Shown: one piece after another, positions 14,268 to 23,964 of the stretch
Position numbering within the stretch: the first letter of the stretch is position 1
Layout of the letters: every line of letters starts with the position of its first letter
DNA from: Kordia sp965283645
GTDB lineage: Bacteria > Bacteroidota > Bacteroidia > Flavobacteriales > Flavobacteriaceae
NCBI RefSeq assembly: GCF_965283645.1
Contig: NZ_CBDIPG010000001.1
Coordinates: 1,426,001-1,490,000 of the forward strand
Direction: 5' to 3'
DNA length: 64,000 nt
Program-made: the position numbers and the translations under genes
The notes under the pieces: model-generated
The model's input: only the letters and a program-made list of their open reading frames with translations
The model's database searches: none
Told to the model about the DNA's origin: nothing

Positions 14268-15998
14268 TTAAAGCTCATTGATTGCACTGAGCTTTTCTAT
14301 TTCTTTTATGTAGTATGAAGGATTAATTCCTGTCGTTTTTTTGAAGTGTTTGGTAAACGATTCTGGACTTTTGTAGCCAACTTCTTTTGCAATGTGTTTG
14401 ATAGCGTATTTGCGGAATTGCTTATCGGTTTGTAATCGTTTTATAGTGTAGTTAATTCTCAACGTATTGATATATTCATAGAATGTTTTCCCTTCGTGTT
14501 CTTTTAGTATTTTGGTAAGATAAGTTCCATTGGTTTTTGCTTTTTTTGCCATTTTAGACAATGAGCATGAAACTTCTAAATAGTATTCTTGCGCTTCTAG
14601 TTTCTTTAATCTTTTAATGATTTCATCAACTTTTGCATCATTTATGACAATTGTATTCGTTTTACTTTTTTGCTTTAAATTTTCTTGTGCTTCTGATTCC
14701 TTTTGAAGTTTTATTAGGGCTTCAAATTTCATTTTATCGCGTTTTGCCTTTTTCTTATAATAGAAAAAAGAGCCTAATGCAGCTAGTAAAAGACCAAAAA
14801 TGATATATAGTAATTTATGTTGAAATTTTTCTTTTCGCTTTAAAACATCTGCCAATTCTTTGATTTGACTTTTGTACAGCGAAACTTTCACTTTGTTGTT
14901 GTTGTCATTAATTTCTATGCTTAATTTTTTTTGATTGGATTTTACGAGTTCTATAAGTTTCTCATCCTTTTTTAATTTTCGATAACATGCTGCCAGTAAA
15001 TCGTAGGTATCAACTAATTCTTGTGGTTCAAATTTTGAGTCTTCTGTTTCATCAGAACCATCAATCATCACAATTACTTGTTCAAATTGTTCACTGGCTA
15101 ATTCATATTTTTCTAACCCATAATAGCACTTTCCAATATAGAATAACGATTCCGCAGAACGTTCGTTATTTTTTATAGATTTTGTATAGTTTGCTACTTT
15201 ATATAGGTTTTTGAGCGCTTCTTTATACTCTTTCTTCTGTGTGTAGGCAATTCCAATATCATGATAGAAATAGCTTTCTAACATTTTATGATTGAGTTCT
15301 TTTGAAATTTTTAAACCTTTTTTACTGTAATACAATGCGGAATCAGGTTTATTGAGTGTTAGCAACGTTCCACCAATTCCCATAAATATTCGCAACTTGT
15401 TTGTTTCTGAAATTTTAAAGTCATTCGCCTGCGCATACATTTCTTTGTAAATTTTTAGCGCTTCTTGTTTGTCTCCAATATTTCGCATTACTTTGGCTGT
15501 ATTAACTTGTGCAATACATTTCCAGTTTCCATAGCCGTTTGTTGTTGCTACTTTGTTTGCTTCTTGATAATAGTGTAAAGCTTCTGAGTTTTTCCATGGG
15601 ATTACGTATGCATTTCCAATCCCTAAGTAGTAACGACATTTCATTTCTGCGTACGCTTCTTTTTCTAACATTGAAAATTGTCCTTTTAGCGTATCTATAG
15701 CTTTTTCATAATTTCCCAAATGTGTCAAGACAATACCTTTTTGTAAATATCCTTCTAGTAATTGCAAGGTATCTTTGGCTTTTCTTCCTGAATAAATCAA
15801 CTCATTACTAAACGCTAATGCTCTAGGAAGGTCAGTTTTTTTGTATTCTATAATGAGTGCTAATAATTGTTCTGATGTTTTGGTAGAACTGTGTTGATTT
15901 TCAGAAGTTGTATTGTGTGTACATTGGCATAAATTAAAAAGCATTACCACTCCGATAGTAATTCTTAGAATTCTATGAATAATCGTACGTAAAGTCAT
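14268..15998 (-). CDS. TPR-containing membrane regulator with AraC-type DNA-binding domain
   Basis: A 576-residue protein. The N-terminus has a hydrophobic stretch ending in Cys (VVMLFNLCQC), giving a signal or lipoprotein-like anchor. Residues about 40-340 are tetratricopeptide repeats (for example YYLGIGNAYV, FYHDIGIAYTQKKEYKEA). One transmembrane helix is at about 396-414 (LLYIIFGLLLAALGSFFYY) and the C-terminal 110 residues are an AraC-type helix-turn-helix (IKHIAKEVGYKSPESFTKHF). The architecture suggests periplasmic sensing coupled to cytoplasmic DNA binding, as in other Bacteroidota one-component regulators. It sits immediately upstream of the precursor array on the same strand, so regulation of the array is a reasonable but untested guess. 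Confidence 0.88.
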   Translation of the reverse strand: MTLRTIIHRILRITIGVVMLFNLCQCTHNTTSENQHSSTKTSEQLLALIIEYKKTDLPRALAFSNELIYSGRKAKDTLQLLEGYLQKGIVLTHLGNYEKAIDTLKGQFSMLEKEAYAEMKCRYYLGIGNAYVIPWKNSEALHYYQEANKVATTNGYGNWKCIAQVNTAKVMRNIGDKQEALKIYKEMYAQANDFKISETNKLRIFMGIGGTLLTLNKPDSALYYSKKGLKISKELNHKMLESYFYHDIGIAYTQKKEYKEALKNLYKVANYTKSIKNNERSAESLFYIGKCYYGLEKYELASEQFEQVIVMIDGSDETEDSKFEPQELVDTYDLLAACYRKLKKDEKLIELVKSNQKKLSIEINDNNNKVKVSLYKSQIKELADVLKRKEKFQHKLLYIIFGLLLAALGSFFYYKKKAKRDKMKFEALIKLQKESEAQENLKQKSKTNTIVINDAKVDEIIKRLKKLEAQEYYLEVSCSLSKMAKKAKTNGTYLTKILKEHEGKTFYEYINTLRINYTIKRLQTDKQFRKYAIKHIAKEVGYKSPESFTKHFKKTTGINPSYYIKEIEKLSAINEL

Positions 15999-16009
15999 AT
16001 GTATATTAG

Positions 16010-16918
16010 TTAATTAAACTCAAACACTTTTCCATCATCTGCCAAGACCACATTTTCAAATACGGTTTCAGCTTCTTCTTTAAATTCTTGAATACTGTCA
16101 TAACGTGTTGAGAAATGTCCTAAAACTAGTTGTCCAACATTGGCTTCTTTGGCAATCATTGCCGCTTGTTTTGCTGTTGTATGCTTGGTTTTTAAGGCTA
16201 AATGATCGTGTTTGTCTAAAAATGTAGCTTCATGATATAAAACATCAACATCTTTTATTTGATCAATTATTTGGGGAAAATATACAGTATCACTACAAAA
16301 AGCGTATCCTTTCGATTTCGGTGGATCAAAGGTAAGTTTTTCATTTGGAATGACTTCTCCGGAATCGAGCGTGATATCTCTACCGTTTTTTATGTTTTGA
16401 TAGTAACAACGTTCAATTTCATAGTTGAGCACTGCACTGATGTTTAGTTTGCGCTCTTTTTCTTTTTCTTTAAATAGAAAACCGTTTGCATATATACGAT
16501 GTGCTAATGGAATTGTTGATACAGTTACTTTGTCATCTTCAAATAATACTTCGGATGTATCACTTTCTAATTCATGAAAACACAGCTTGTAACTTGTCCA
16601 TGATTTGGTTAGTTTTAATTGTAGTAACGTTAATTCTTTGAGTCCTTTTGGACCATAAATATGTAGGTCGGTATTTCTACCTAATAGCATAAACGTAGAG
16701 ATCAATCCGATGAGTCCATAGAAATGATCTCCGTGTAAATGTGAGATAAATATGTGTTTGACGCGTGCAAATTTTACTTTGCTACGTCTGAGTTGTACTT
16801 GCGTTCCTTCACCACAATCTATTAAAAAAATATGGTTGCGTATTTCGAGTATTTGCGCCGTTGGATTGGTATGTTTTGTGGGTGTTGCGGCATAACAGCC
16901 AAGTATGGTTAATTTCAC
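16010..16918 (-). CDS. rnz: ribonuclease Z
   Basis: A 302-residue metallo-beta-lactamase-fold nuclease. The zinc motif HLHGDH is at 60-65, with further ligands in the LAHRIY, FCSDT and LGHFSTRY segments; the N-terminus MKLTILGCYAATPT is typical. It removes the 3' trailer of pre-tRNAs lacking an encoded CCA. It precedes the TPR/AraC gene on the same strand by 11 bases, which is close enough for read-through, and follows a small gene of unknown role. Confidence 0.95.
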   Translation of the reverse strand: MKLTILGCYAATPTKHTNPTAQILEIRNHIFLIDCGEGTQVQLRRSKVKFARVKHIFISHLHGDHFYGLIGLISTFMLLGRNTDLHIYGPKGLKELTLLQLKLTKSWTSYKLCFHELESDTSEVLFEDDKVTVSTIPLAHRIYANGFLFKEKEKERKLNISAVLNYEIERCYYQNIKNGRDITLDSGEVIPNEKLTFDPPKSKGYAFCSDTVYFPQIIDQIKDVDVLYHEATFLDKHDHLALKTKHTTAKQAAMIAKEANVGQLVLGHFSTRYDSIQEFKEEAETVFENVVLADDGKVFEFN

Positions 16919-17071
16919 ACGTTTACATTTTATTTCTTAACAAAAATATAATTATAAAATTAAGAACGTGTGCAATCACTTCGTTCTCTCATTAAAAGTT
17001 TTAAAAATTTGATCTTAATTCTAAACTTTTAAAATTTATTAATGTTTGTTTTACTGTTGTTATTAGTAAAG

Positions 17072-17404
17072 CTAGAAACCTAAATCGCGTTCTATTTCTT
17101 CCATTTCAATGACATCAAAAGCTTCTTGTAATGTTGGTACAGTCATGACAGCTTCTGGTAATTCGTCTGTACTTATTTTATTGGTTACGATGACAAAAGA
17201 GTGTTTGGCTTCTCTATGTTTTTTTGAGATTTGTAAAAATTCTACCAAGTCACTTTTTTTCAAATTTCCAAACGAAAAAAGATTTACAATGATATTATCA
17301 TGTTGAATTTCATTGTAACGCGCGTTGATTTTTTTAACAAGTTCTATTGTATTTGTAGACTCTTGTGTGATGATCAGAATGTTTTCTTGTTTATCTAAAA
17401 TCAT
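17072..17404 (-). CDS. small STAS-like protein of unknown function
   Basis: The longest frame starts at 17443 (123 residues), but the second Met, at 17402-17404, gives MILDKQENILIITQE, a more natural start (110 residues), because the extra N-terminus (IKPKNPLNYKP) is low in structure. The product alternates beta strands and helices (ILIITQE, IIVNLFSF, SFVIVTNK) in a way that suggests a STAS/anti-sigma-antagonist-like fold, but no phospho-Ser motif is certain. It lies just upstream of rnz on the same strand. Assignment is tentative. Confidence 0.6.
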   Translation of the reverse strand: MILDKQENILIITQESTNTIELVKKINARYNEIQHDNIIVNLFSFGNLKKSDLVEFLQISKKHREAKHSFVIVTNKISTDELPEAVMTVPTLQEAFDVIEMEEIERDLGF

Positions 17405-17530
17405 AGGTTTATAGTTTAGAGGGTTTTTAGGTTTTATTTTCAAGAACTATCTACAATTTACAAAATTTACCGCATACTTATGTTGTTAAAACATCTTTAA
17501 CGCCATTTTATGATAAAACTAAATTTTGTG

Positions 17531-18460
17531 TTATTGCTTTATTTTAGAAGCTAATAAATAAATTACTGCCATACGAACTGCCACACCGTTTTCAACTTGA
17601 TTTAGAATGATGGATTGTTTGGAATCTGCAACATCACTTGTAATTTCTACACCTCTGTTAATTGGTCCTGGATGCATAATGACGATTTCTTTGTCAAGAG
17701 AATCAAGCAATGTTTTTGTTACTCCATATTGTTGTGCATATTCACGCGTAGACGGAAAATAGCTAATGTCCATACGTTCGTTTTGTACACGAAGCATGTT
17801 GGCAACATCACACCATTCTAGCGCTTTTTGTAAGTCAGTTTCTATTTTGACACCTAAACTTTCAATGTATGTTGGCAATAGTGTTTTTGGGCCACACACT
17901 TTTACATTTGCTCCTTGCAATTTTAGTGCAAAAATGTTTGACAATGCAACTCTACTGTGCAGAATATCACCAACAATTACCACATTTTTACCAGCTACAT
18001 CACCTAGTTTTTCACGAATGGAATATGAATCCAATAATGCTTGCGTTGGATGTTCATGTGCGCCATCACCAGCATTTATAATACTTGCACTTACATTTTT
18101 AGATAAGAATACGCCAGCGCCAGGATTTGGATGTCGCATCACCACCATATCTACTTTCATCGATAGAATGTTGTTTACCGTATCAATTAAGGTTTCTCCT
18201 TTTTTCACAGAAGATTGTGAAGCTGAGAAGTTTATTACGTCTGCGGACAGTCGTTTTTCTGCCAATTCAAACGAAAGTTTCGTTCGTGTACTGTTTTCAA
18301 AAAATAGGTTTGCAATCGTAATATCGCGTAAAGAAGGTACTTTTTTTATAGGACGATTGATTACTTCTTTAAATTGATCAGCCGTTTCAAAAATGAGTTG
18401 TATATCTTCTTCTTTGAGATATTTAATTCCTAGCAAGTGGTTTACACTCAATTCACTCAT
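17531..18460 (-). CDS. pyrB: aspartate carbamoyltransferase catalytic subunit
   Basis: A 309-residue protein with the carbamoyl-phosphate motif STRT (57-60) and the HPTQ motif (137-140), plus the flexible SVKKGET loop. It condenses carbamoyl phosphate and aspartate in pyrimidine biosynthesis. It starts 2 bases after the pyrR stop, so the two form an operon. No regulatory pyrI subunit is next to it. Confidence 0.96.
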   Translation of the reverse strand: MSELSVNHLLGIKYLKEEDIQLIFETADQFKEVINRPIKKVPSLRDITIANLFFENSTRTKLSFELAEKRLSADVINFSASQSSVKKGETLIDTVNNILSMKVDMVVMRHPNPGAGVFLSKNVSASIINAGDGAHEHPTQALLDSYSIREKLGDVAGKNVVIVGDILHSRVALSNIFALKLQGANVKVCGPKTLLPTYIESLGVKIETDLQKALEWCDVANMLRVQNERMDISYFPSTREYAQQYGVTKTLLDSLDKEIVIMHPGPINRGVEITSDVADSKQSIILNQVENGVAVRMAVIYLLASKIKQ

Positions 18461-18462
18461 TT

Positions 18463-19014
18463 CTAATTTTCTTTTTCTTGATTAATAAGATATATCATGT
18501 CTTCACCATCATTTTCCGCCCAATTCACTTTTACTTTTTCTTCATTGATGGCATCTACTTGTCGTCCGCGATAGTTTGGCTGAATTGGTAAATGTCTGCT
18601 AAAACGTCTGTCAATTAGTACTAATAATTCTATTTCTTCTGGTCGTCCAAATGATTGAATAGCCGTTAATGCCGCACGAATACTTCTTCCTGTGTATAAC
18701 ACATCGTCAATAAAAACGACTGTTTTATTTTCCACGACAAAGTTGATATTCGTTTTGTTTGCTTCTAGTATTTTTTCGCTTCGGCGGAAATCGTCTCGGT
18801 AAAAAGTAATGTCGAGATAGCCTAATTCAATATCCTTTACATCATATTCATTGCGTAAAATACTTGTTAGGCGTTCCGCTAGATAGATTCCACGTGGTTG
18901 AATTCCAATGAGTACGGTATTTGAAAAATCGAGGTGTTTTTCGATGAGCTGACACGCCAATCGATGCAGAATAATTCCGATCTCTTTTGAGTTCAATAAG
19001 ATTTTTTGACTCAT
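18463..19014 (-). CDS. pyrR: bifunctional pyr regulator / uracil phosphoribosyltransferase
   Basis: The PRPP-binding motif VVFIDDVLYTGRSIRAAL and the N-terminal region MSQKILLNSKEI identify PyrR. A longer frame starts at 19044 (MYSKYHLELT...), but a good Bacteroidota -7 box (TACTTTTG, 19042-19049) overlaps that ATG, so the transcript would begin after it. I therefore choose the ATG at 19012-19014 (183 residues). In Firmicutes PyrR attenuates the pyr operon by binding RNA; here the 30-base leader shows only a small hairpin (19023-19037) and no PyrR-binding loop that I recognise. Confidence 0.9.
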   Translation of the reverse strand: MSQKILLNSKEIGIILHRLACQLIEKHLDFSNTVLIGIQPRGIYLAERLTSILRNEYDVKDIELGYLDITFYRDDFRRSEKILEANKTNINFVVENKTVVFIDDVLYTGRSIRAALTAIQSFGRPEEIELLVLIDRRFSRHLPIQPNYRGRQVDAINEEKVKVNWAENDGEDMIYLINQEKEN

Positions 19015-19041
19015 AGTTAACTCCAAATGGTATTTGGAATA

Positions 19042-19049
19042 CAAAAGTA
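19042..19049 (-). promoter_or_regulatory. pyrR-pyrB promoter, -7 box
   Basis: Minus strand TACTTTTG fits the TAnnTTTG consensus. No convincing TTG was found at the usual 19-20-base spacing. Its position sets the pyrR start, because it covers the upstream alternative ATG. Confidence 0.6.
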
Positions 19050-19252
19050 CAGATTTTTTTGTTTATTTCGCTTCAATTCTACATTAAGAAGTTTTTAAAC
19101 TATGTATTTCCTAGTAGAATCTGATACAAAATCTTTCTGAATTTCATTTAACTAGACGTTTTATAGGAATGAAAAAATAAAGTTTAGTTTTTTTTATGAA
19201 AGAATGGTTACCTTTTTGCTCCTTTACCATTAAGTATATAAACGTATTATTT

Positions 19253-19795
19253 ATGAACGATCAATCATTGTTACAATTGCTGACTTCGGAGAAGAAAGAA
19301 CAAGCCTTTGTAAAGATTTACAGGTATTTCCCGAAAGTATCTCGCTTTATATGCAAACATGGAGGCACAAAAGAAGAAGCACAAGATGTGTTTCAAGAAG
19401 CATTACTAATTTTCTACCGAAAAGCCAAAACTCCCAATTTTAAACTCACTGCAAAAATTGAAACCTATGTTTTTAGTATTTGCAAGTATCTATGGAAAGA
19501 TCAATTAAAACAAAAAAATAAACTCACACATTCATTTGAACATGCATTCACTAAAGACGAAACGATTCCTGTGGAAATTCATGTACAGGAAGAAAAAAAG
19601 TATCAATTAGCCGAAAAAGCTTTGCGCTCATTGGGTCAAAAATGTTTACAAATCCTCTCTTTATTTTATATCGATAGAAAGAAGATGCGAGAAATTGCCG
19701 ATTTGTTAGGATTTACTTCCGAATCATCTGCCAAAACACAAAAATATAAGTGTTTGGAGAAAGCAAAACAAGAGTTAAAAACTTTAAAAAGCTAA
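19253..19795 (+). CDS. ECF-type RNA polymerase sigma factor
   Basis: The frame opens at 19196, but the ATG at 19253 (MNDQSLLQLLTSEKKEQAFV) fits the family start better, giving 180 residues. Region 2 is visible as GGTKEEAQDVFQEALLIFYRKA, and region 4 as the helix-turn-helix MREIADLLGFTSESSAKTQK. It would direct RNA polymerase to a small regulon. The next gene begins 3 bases after the stop and encodes a membrane protein with an anti-sigma-like N-terminus, so they form a signalling pair. Confidence 0.88.
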   Translation: MNDQSLLQLLTSEKKEQAFVKIYRYFPKVSRFICKHGGTKEEAQDVFQEALLIFYRKAKTPNFKLTAKIETYVFSICKYLWKDQLKQKNKLTHSFEHAFTKDETIPVEIHVQEEKKYQLAEKALRSLGQKCLQILSLFYIDRKKMREIADLLGFTSESSAKTQKYKCLEKAKQELKTLKS

Positions 19796-19798
19796 CAG

Positions 19799-22102
19799 AT
19801 GAGACCAGAATTAAAGACTATTGAATATATAGAACGTTATTTAACAAATACCTTGAATGACACCGAAAAGCAAGCATTTGAAGAACGCATGGCAACAAAT
19901 CCTGAATTTAGAAACGATGTTGAATTACAACAACAGTTGATACATAGTTTGGAACGCATTTCGCTACAACACACCATTCAAAATGCACAACAAACGTATT
20001 ATTTTTGGAAGCTTTTAAAGTTGATTGGTTTGATTGGAATTCCGATTGTACTTATACTTATTGCTTGGTTCTTTTTGAATTCGTCGAAAGAAGTTTCAAC
20101 TGTAAACGAGACAATTCCAACGAAAGTTGAACAAGAAAAAGCAAAAGAGCATTCTCAAATTGAAGCGAAAGAAGCTGAGGGAAAAATTGTTTCTATTTCT
20201 GATACGATTCAAAAAGAGAAAACAGAAAAATTGATTCAAACTAAAACGTCTCTTATTGCGGAAGCTAGAACTTTAAATCATTACGAGACAATTCCTTCGG
20301 AAATTTTCACGATTCAAACAGAAAGAGATACCATTGTGGAAACTCAAAACGGAAGTGTGTTTTTGATTCCAAAAAATGCATTTATTGATTCAACTCAAAA
20401 AATTATCAACGGAAATATTCAACTTGAGATTAAAGAAGCACTCGATCCGATGACGATTATGACTTCCGGATTGACAACACTTCACAATGATAAACCGCTA
20501 GAAACTGGTGGCATGTTTTTTATAGAAGCTGAAAAAAATGGAGAGAAGTTACAAATTCATCCGAAAAAAGAGATAGTAGTAGATATTTCGACTTTGAATT
20601 ATAAAAACGAGATGCAATTGTTTGATGGCAAGGCTACAATAGATGGAATAATTAATTGGACAAACCCAAAACCTTTGAAAAAAGCGTTGATTCCGCAAGA
20701 TATTTATAGTTTGAATTTTTATCCGCCAAATTATTTAGAGACACTTTCCCGAAAAGGATTTGATAGTACAGATAAAAAATTTACCGATAGTTTGTATTAT
20801 TCATTAGATTTTGTTGAAAAAGAATATATTGAAAGTTCCACAGTTTTTAGCCAAGAATTTAAGATTGATATGCTAAAAATCAAAAATGTTTCTAAAACTA
20901 ATGGCTTAAATCCTTTGAAGGTGAAAACGATTTGGAACGAACGCTATCAGAACACATTTATCGCTACCAAAGCTTTTGAAGAACGATTAAAAATGATTCA
21001 CAGCAATTGCTATAGAGCAAATTATATGCTGGATGTTTATTTGAAAAACTTAGATCGTGATTTGTATGTGTCCGATTCTATTATTGCGTATTCTGCATAT
21101 GGCAAAACTATGAACATGCCATTTTTAAAATTTTCAAAACAGCGACTTACAAATGTTGCCAATATGGACACTGAGGTTTCAAAACTGAATGATTACTATC
21201 TGAAACAACAAAAAGTATATCGTTTGGCTTTAGAGAAAACACAACAGAAAGTAGATTCTTTGGTACGTGCTGACAAGAAATATAAAGCTTTTTCAAAAAA
21301 ACAATTGGAAAGTTATTATTTGAATGAATTGGCAATTACAACTCAGAAAGTTGCAAAAGATATGCAGGTTCAGTTGCCGCGTGTACTTACAAGTACACAA
21401 AGAAATACAGTTTCTTCAAAGCGAAATGATACGGTTTCTATCGCAAAAATTATGAAAAGACAACAGCGCAAACAAACGTATAGAGCTTCTGTACGAACGA
21501 CAGGTTGGAAAAATATTGACCGAATTATCAACGAGCAAGTGATTGCAAGTGTAAAAAGTAGAACGACAACTACGATTAAAAATAATACGAAAAGTACAAC
21601 AATCAGTTATTCTAATTATGAAGTTTCAATTGAAAACACAGAGACTTTTGATGATTTATTTGTATATCTTGTTCCGAATGGATTTACTAGTTTTATTCGA
21701 TTGAAAGCTAAAAATAATAGCTTTACTTATAAACTAAATGACTTATTAAAGTATCGTGTATATTGTATTGCGTACATGAATGACAAACCCTTTTATTTTA
21801 GTCAATCTATTAAAAGTAATTCAGACACAATTGAACTTTCAGAAATTACCACAGCCAAATTGAATACGCAATTATCAAAACTTAGTGATAATAATAATAT
21901 GCTCGAAACCGAAGTTTTGTATCAGGTTTTTAGAAGAAAGAATGAAGCAATATTTCAAAATTATAGAAAGATCACAAAGTTAAAGGAAGAACTACAACCG
22001 ATTATTTTTCCGTGTAGCGAGATAAAAACAAGTAAAATTTTTTCAGAAAAAACTCCTATTTCACGAGATACTATGAGCATTGAATTTATTGATGGGCAAT
22101 AG
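19799..22102 (+). CDS. large membrane-anchored putative anti-sigma factor
   Basis: A 767-residue protein. Residues 5-60 (IEYIERYLTNTLNDTEKQAF) resemble the cytoplasmic N-terminus of Bacteroidota anti-sigma factors without the zinc motif. A single transmembrane helix is at about 72-93, followed by a Lys/Glu-rich linker and a roughly 600-residue periplasmic region with no family that I recognise. The periplasmic part includes a beta-rich section (GSVFLIPKNAFID, then NGNIQLEIKEA) at about 200-275 and a helical Lys/Gln-rich middle. Pairing with the sigma factor 3 bases upstream supports the anti-sigma role; what it senses is unknown. The size is far above that of usual anti-sigma factors. Confidence 0.7.
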   Translation: MRPELKTIEYIERYLTNTLNDTEKQAFEERMATNPEFRNDVELQQQLIHSLERISLQHTIQNAQQTYYFWKLLKLIGLIGIPIVLILIAWFFLNSSKEVSTVNETIPTKVEQEKAKEHSQIEAKEAEGKIVSISDTIQKEKTEKLIQTKTSLIAEARTLNHYETIPSEIFTIQTERDTIVETQNGSVFLIPKNAFIDSTQKIINGNIQLEIKEALDPMTIMTSGLTTLHNDKPLETGGMFFIEAEKNGEKLQIHPKKEIVVDISTLNYKNEMQLFDGKATIDGIINWTNPKPLKKALIPQDIYSLNFYPPNYLETLSRKGFDSTDKKFTDSLYYSLDFVEKEYIESSTVFSQEFKIDMLKIKNVSKTNGLNPLKVKTIWNERYQNTFIATKAFEERLKMIHSNCYRANYMLDVYLKNLDRDLYVSDSIIAYSAYGKTMNMPFLKFSKQRLTNVANMDTEVSKLNDYYLKQQKVYRLALEKTQQKVDSLVRADKKYKAFSKKQLESYYLNELAITTQKVAKDMQVQLPRVLTSTQRNTVSSKRNDTVSIAKIMKRQQRKQTYRASVRTTGWKNIDRIINEQVIASVKSRTTTTIKNNTKSTTISYSNYEVSIENTETFDDLFVYLVPNGFTSFIRLKAKNNSFTYKLNDLLKYRVYCIAYMNDKPFYFSQSIKSNSDTIELSEITTAKLNTQLSKLSDNNNMLETEVLYQVFRRKNEAIFQNYRKITKLKEELQPIIFPCSEIKTSKIFSEKTPISRDTMSIEFIDGQ

Positions 22103-22130
22103 CAAATAATCAAAAAAAGGGAAGTATAAA

Positions 22131-22160
22131 AAAAGCCGTTTCAAAATTGAAACGGCTTTC
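22131..22160. terminator. bidirectional terminator between the anti-sigma gene and rpsA
   Basis: Stem AAAGCCGTTTCAA / TGAAACGGCTTT with a 3-base loop and T or A runs on both sides, serving the two convergent genes. Confidence 0.85.
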
Positions 22161-22185
22161 TTATATGTGATAAAATGATTGGAAA

Positions 22186-23964
22186 TTAGTTCTTCCCTTC
22201 CATTTTGTCTTTTAATTCTTGTAAAGCATCTAAGTCTCCAAGCGTAGTTTTCTCAGCTGATGCTGATTTTTTAGCTGCTGCCTGAACATTCTTTTGCTCT
22301 TCTTCTCTAAAGATAGCAGTATGAGAAGCTACAACTCTTTTGAATTCTTTGTTGAACTCAATTACTTTGAACTCAGCTGTATCACCTTTCTTTAATTTCT
22401 TTCCGTCTTCTTTTTCTAAGTGACGAGAAGGAATGAAAGCTACTACATCTTCGTTTAAAGCTACTGTTGCACCTTTATCATTTGTATCTGTAATTTCTGC
22501 TGTATGTAATGTATTTACACCGAACTCACCTTCATACTTGTCCCAAGGATTTTCTGTAGTTTGTTTGTGACCTAAACTTAATTTACGTCCATCTACATCT
22601 AATTCTAATACAAGTACTTCTAATTTATCACCAACAGTAACAAACTCAGATGGATGCTTCACTTTCTTAGTCCAAGATAAATCAGAGATATAAATTAATC
22701 CGTCAATACCTTCTTCTAATTCTACGAATACACCAAAGTTAGTGAAGTTACGTACAGTTCCTGTGTGTTTAGAACCTACAGGATATTTAGTTGTAATATC
22801 AGTCCATGGATCTGGCGTCATTTGTTTGATACCAAGAGACATTTTACGATCTTCTCTATCTAATGTTAAGATTACCGCTTCTACTTCATCACCAACTTTT
22901 ACGAAATCTTGAGCCGAACGTAAGTGTGTAGACCAAGACATTTCAGATACGTGAATTAATCCTTCAACACCTTCAGCTACTTCAATAAATGCACCGTAAT
23001 CAGCAATAACAACAACTTTACCTTTTACTTTATCTCCGATTTTTAATTCAGAATCTAAAGCTTCCCAAGGATGAGCGCTTAATTGCTTTAATCCTAATTG
23101 GATTCTTGATTTGTTATCATCAAAGTCAAGGATTACAACATTTAATTTTTGATCTAATTCAACAACCTCATTTGGATGGTTGATACGAGACCAAGAAAGG
23201 TCTGTAATGTGAATTAATCCATCAACTCCACCAAGATCAATAAATACACCGTAAGAAGTAATGTTTTTCACAACTCCTTCTAGTACCTGACCTTTTTCTA
23301 ATTGACCAATGATTTCTTTCTTCTGCTCTTCGATATCTGCTTCGATAAGCGCTTTGTGAGAAACAACCACGTTTTTGAATTCATGATTAATTTTAACCAC
23401 TTTGAATTCCATCGTTTTGTTCACATACTGATCGTAATCTCTAATTGGCTTCACGTCAATTTGAGATCCTGGTAAGAACGCTTCAATTCCGAATACGTCA
23501 ACGATCATACCACCTTTAGTTCTACATTTTACAAAACCATTAACGATTTCACCATTGTCATGCGCAGCATTTACTCTGTCCCATGCTTTGATAGTTCTCG
23601 CTTTTCTGTGAGATAATACTAATTGTCCTGTTCTGTCTTCACGAACGTCAATTAATACTTCTACTGTGTCTCCTTCTTTTAAGTCTGGATTGTAACGAAA
23701 TTCGTTTAAAGAAATTACACCTTCAGATTTTGCATTGATATCAATGATCGCTTCTCTGTCAGTCATTCTTACAACAATTCCATCTACTACAGCATCATCA
23801 TCTGTATCAACGAAATTATCCGCTACTAATTTTTCAAATTCTTCTAGCTTTTCGTCTTCAACTTGATCAATTCCTTCTTCGTAATTGTGCCAGTTAAAAT
23901 TTGCTAAAAATTCTTCAGGGTTTTTAACGTCCTGAACGTCTGTGTTTGTGTTTTCTTCAGCCAT
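22186..23964 (-). CDS. rpsA: 30S ribosomal protein S1
   Basis: A 592-residue protein made of six S1 RNA-binding repeats (for example GQVLEGVVKNITSYGVFIDL, GDKVKGKVVVIADYGAFIEV, GSKHTGTVRNFTNFGVFVEL) after an acidic N-terminus. S1 helps the 30S subunit bind mRNAs. In Flavobacteriia, where Shine-Dalgarno sequences are rarely used, it is expected to matter for initiation; in this window strong SD motifs are indeed rare although the 16S 3' end keeps the anti-SD. Convergent with the anti-sigma gene. Confidence 0.96.
   Translation of the reverse strand: MAEENTNTDVQDVKNPEEFLANFNWHNYEEGIDQVEDEKLEEFEKLVADNFVDTDDDAVVDGIVVRMTDREAIIDINAKSEGVISLNEFRYNPDLKEGDTVEVLIDVREDRTGQLVLSHRKARTIKAWDRVNAAHDNGEIVNGFVKCRTKGGMIVDVFGIEAFLPGSQIDVKPIRDYDQYVNKTMEFKVVKINHEFKNVVVSHKALIEADIEEQKKEIIGQLEKGQVLEGVVKNITSYGVFIDLGGVDGLIHITDLSWSRINHPNEVVELDQKLNVVILDFDDNKSRIQLGLKQLSAHPWEALDSELKIGDKVKGKVVVIADYGAFIEVAEGVEGLIHVSEMSWSTHLRSAQDFVKVGDEVEAVILTLDREDRKMSLGIKQMTPDPWTDITTKYPVGSKHTGTVRNFTNFGVFVELEEGIDGLIYISDLSWTKKVKHPSEFVTVGDKLEVLVLELDVDGRKLSLGHKQTTENPWDKYEGEFGVNTLHTAEITDTNDKGATVALNEDVVAFIPSRHLEKEDGKKLKKGDTAEFKVIEFNKEFKRVVASHTAIFREEEQKNVQAAAKKSASAEKTTLGDLDALQELKDKMEGKN

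Noticed and set aside
17766..18377. A 203-codon plus-strand frame
   Set aside because: It is the antisense shadow of pyrB, with no independent protein-like motif.
19023..19037. A hairpin in the pyrR leader as a PyrR-binding attenuator
   Set aside because: The hairpin CCAAAT/ATTTGG is small, and the PyrR-binding loop consensus known from Bacillus is not recognisable.
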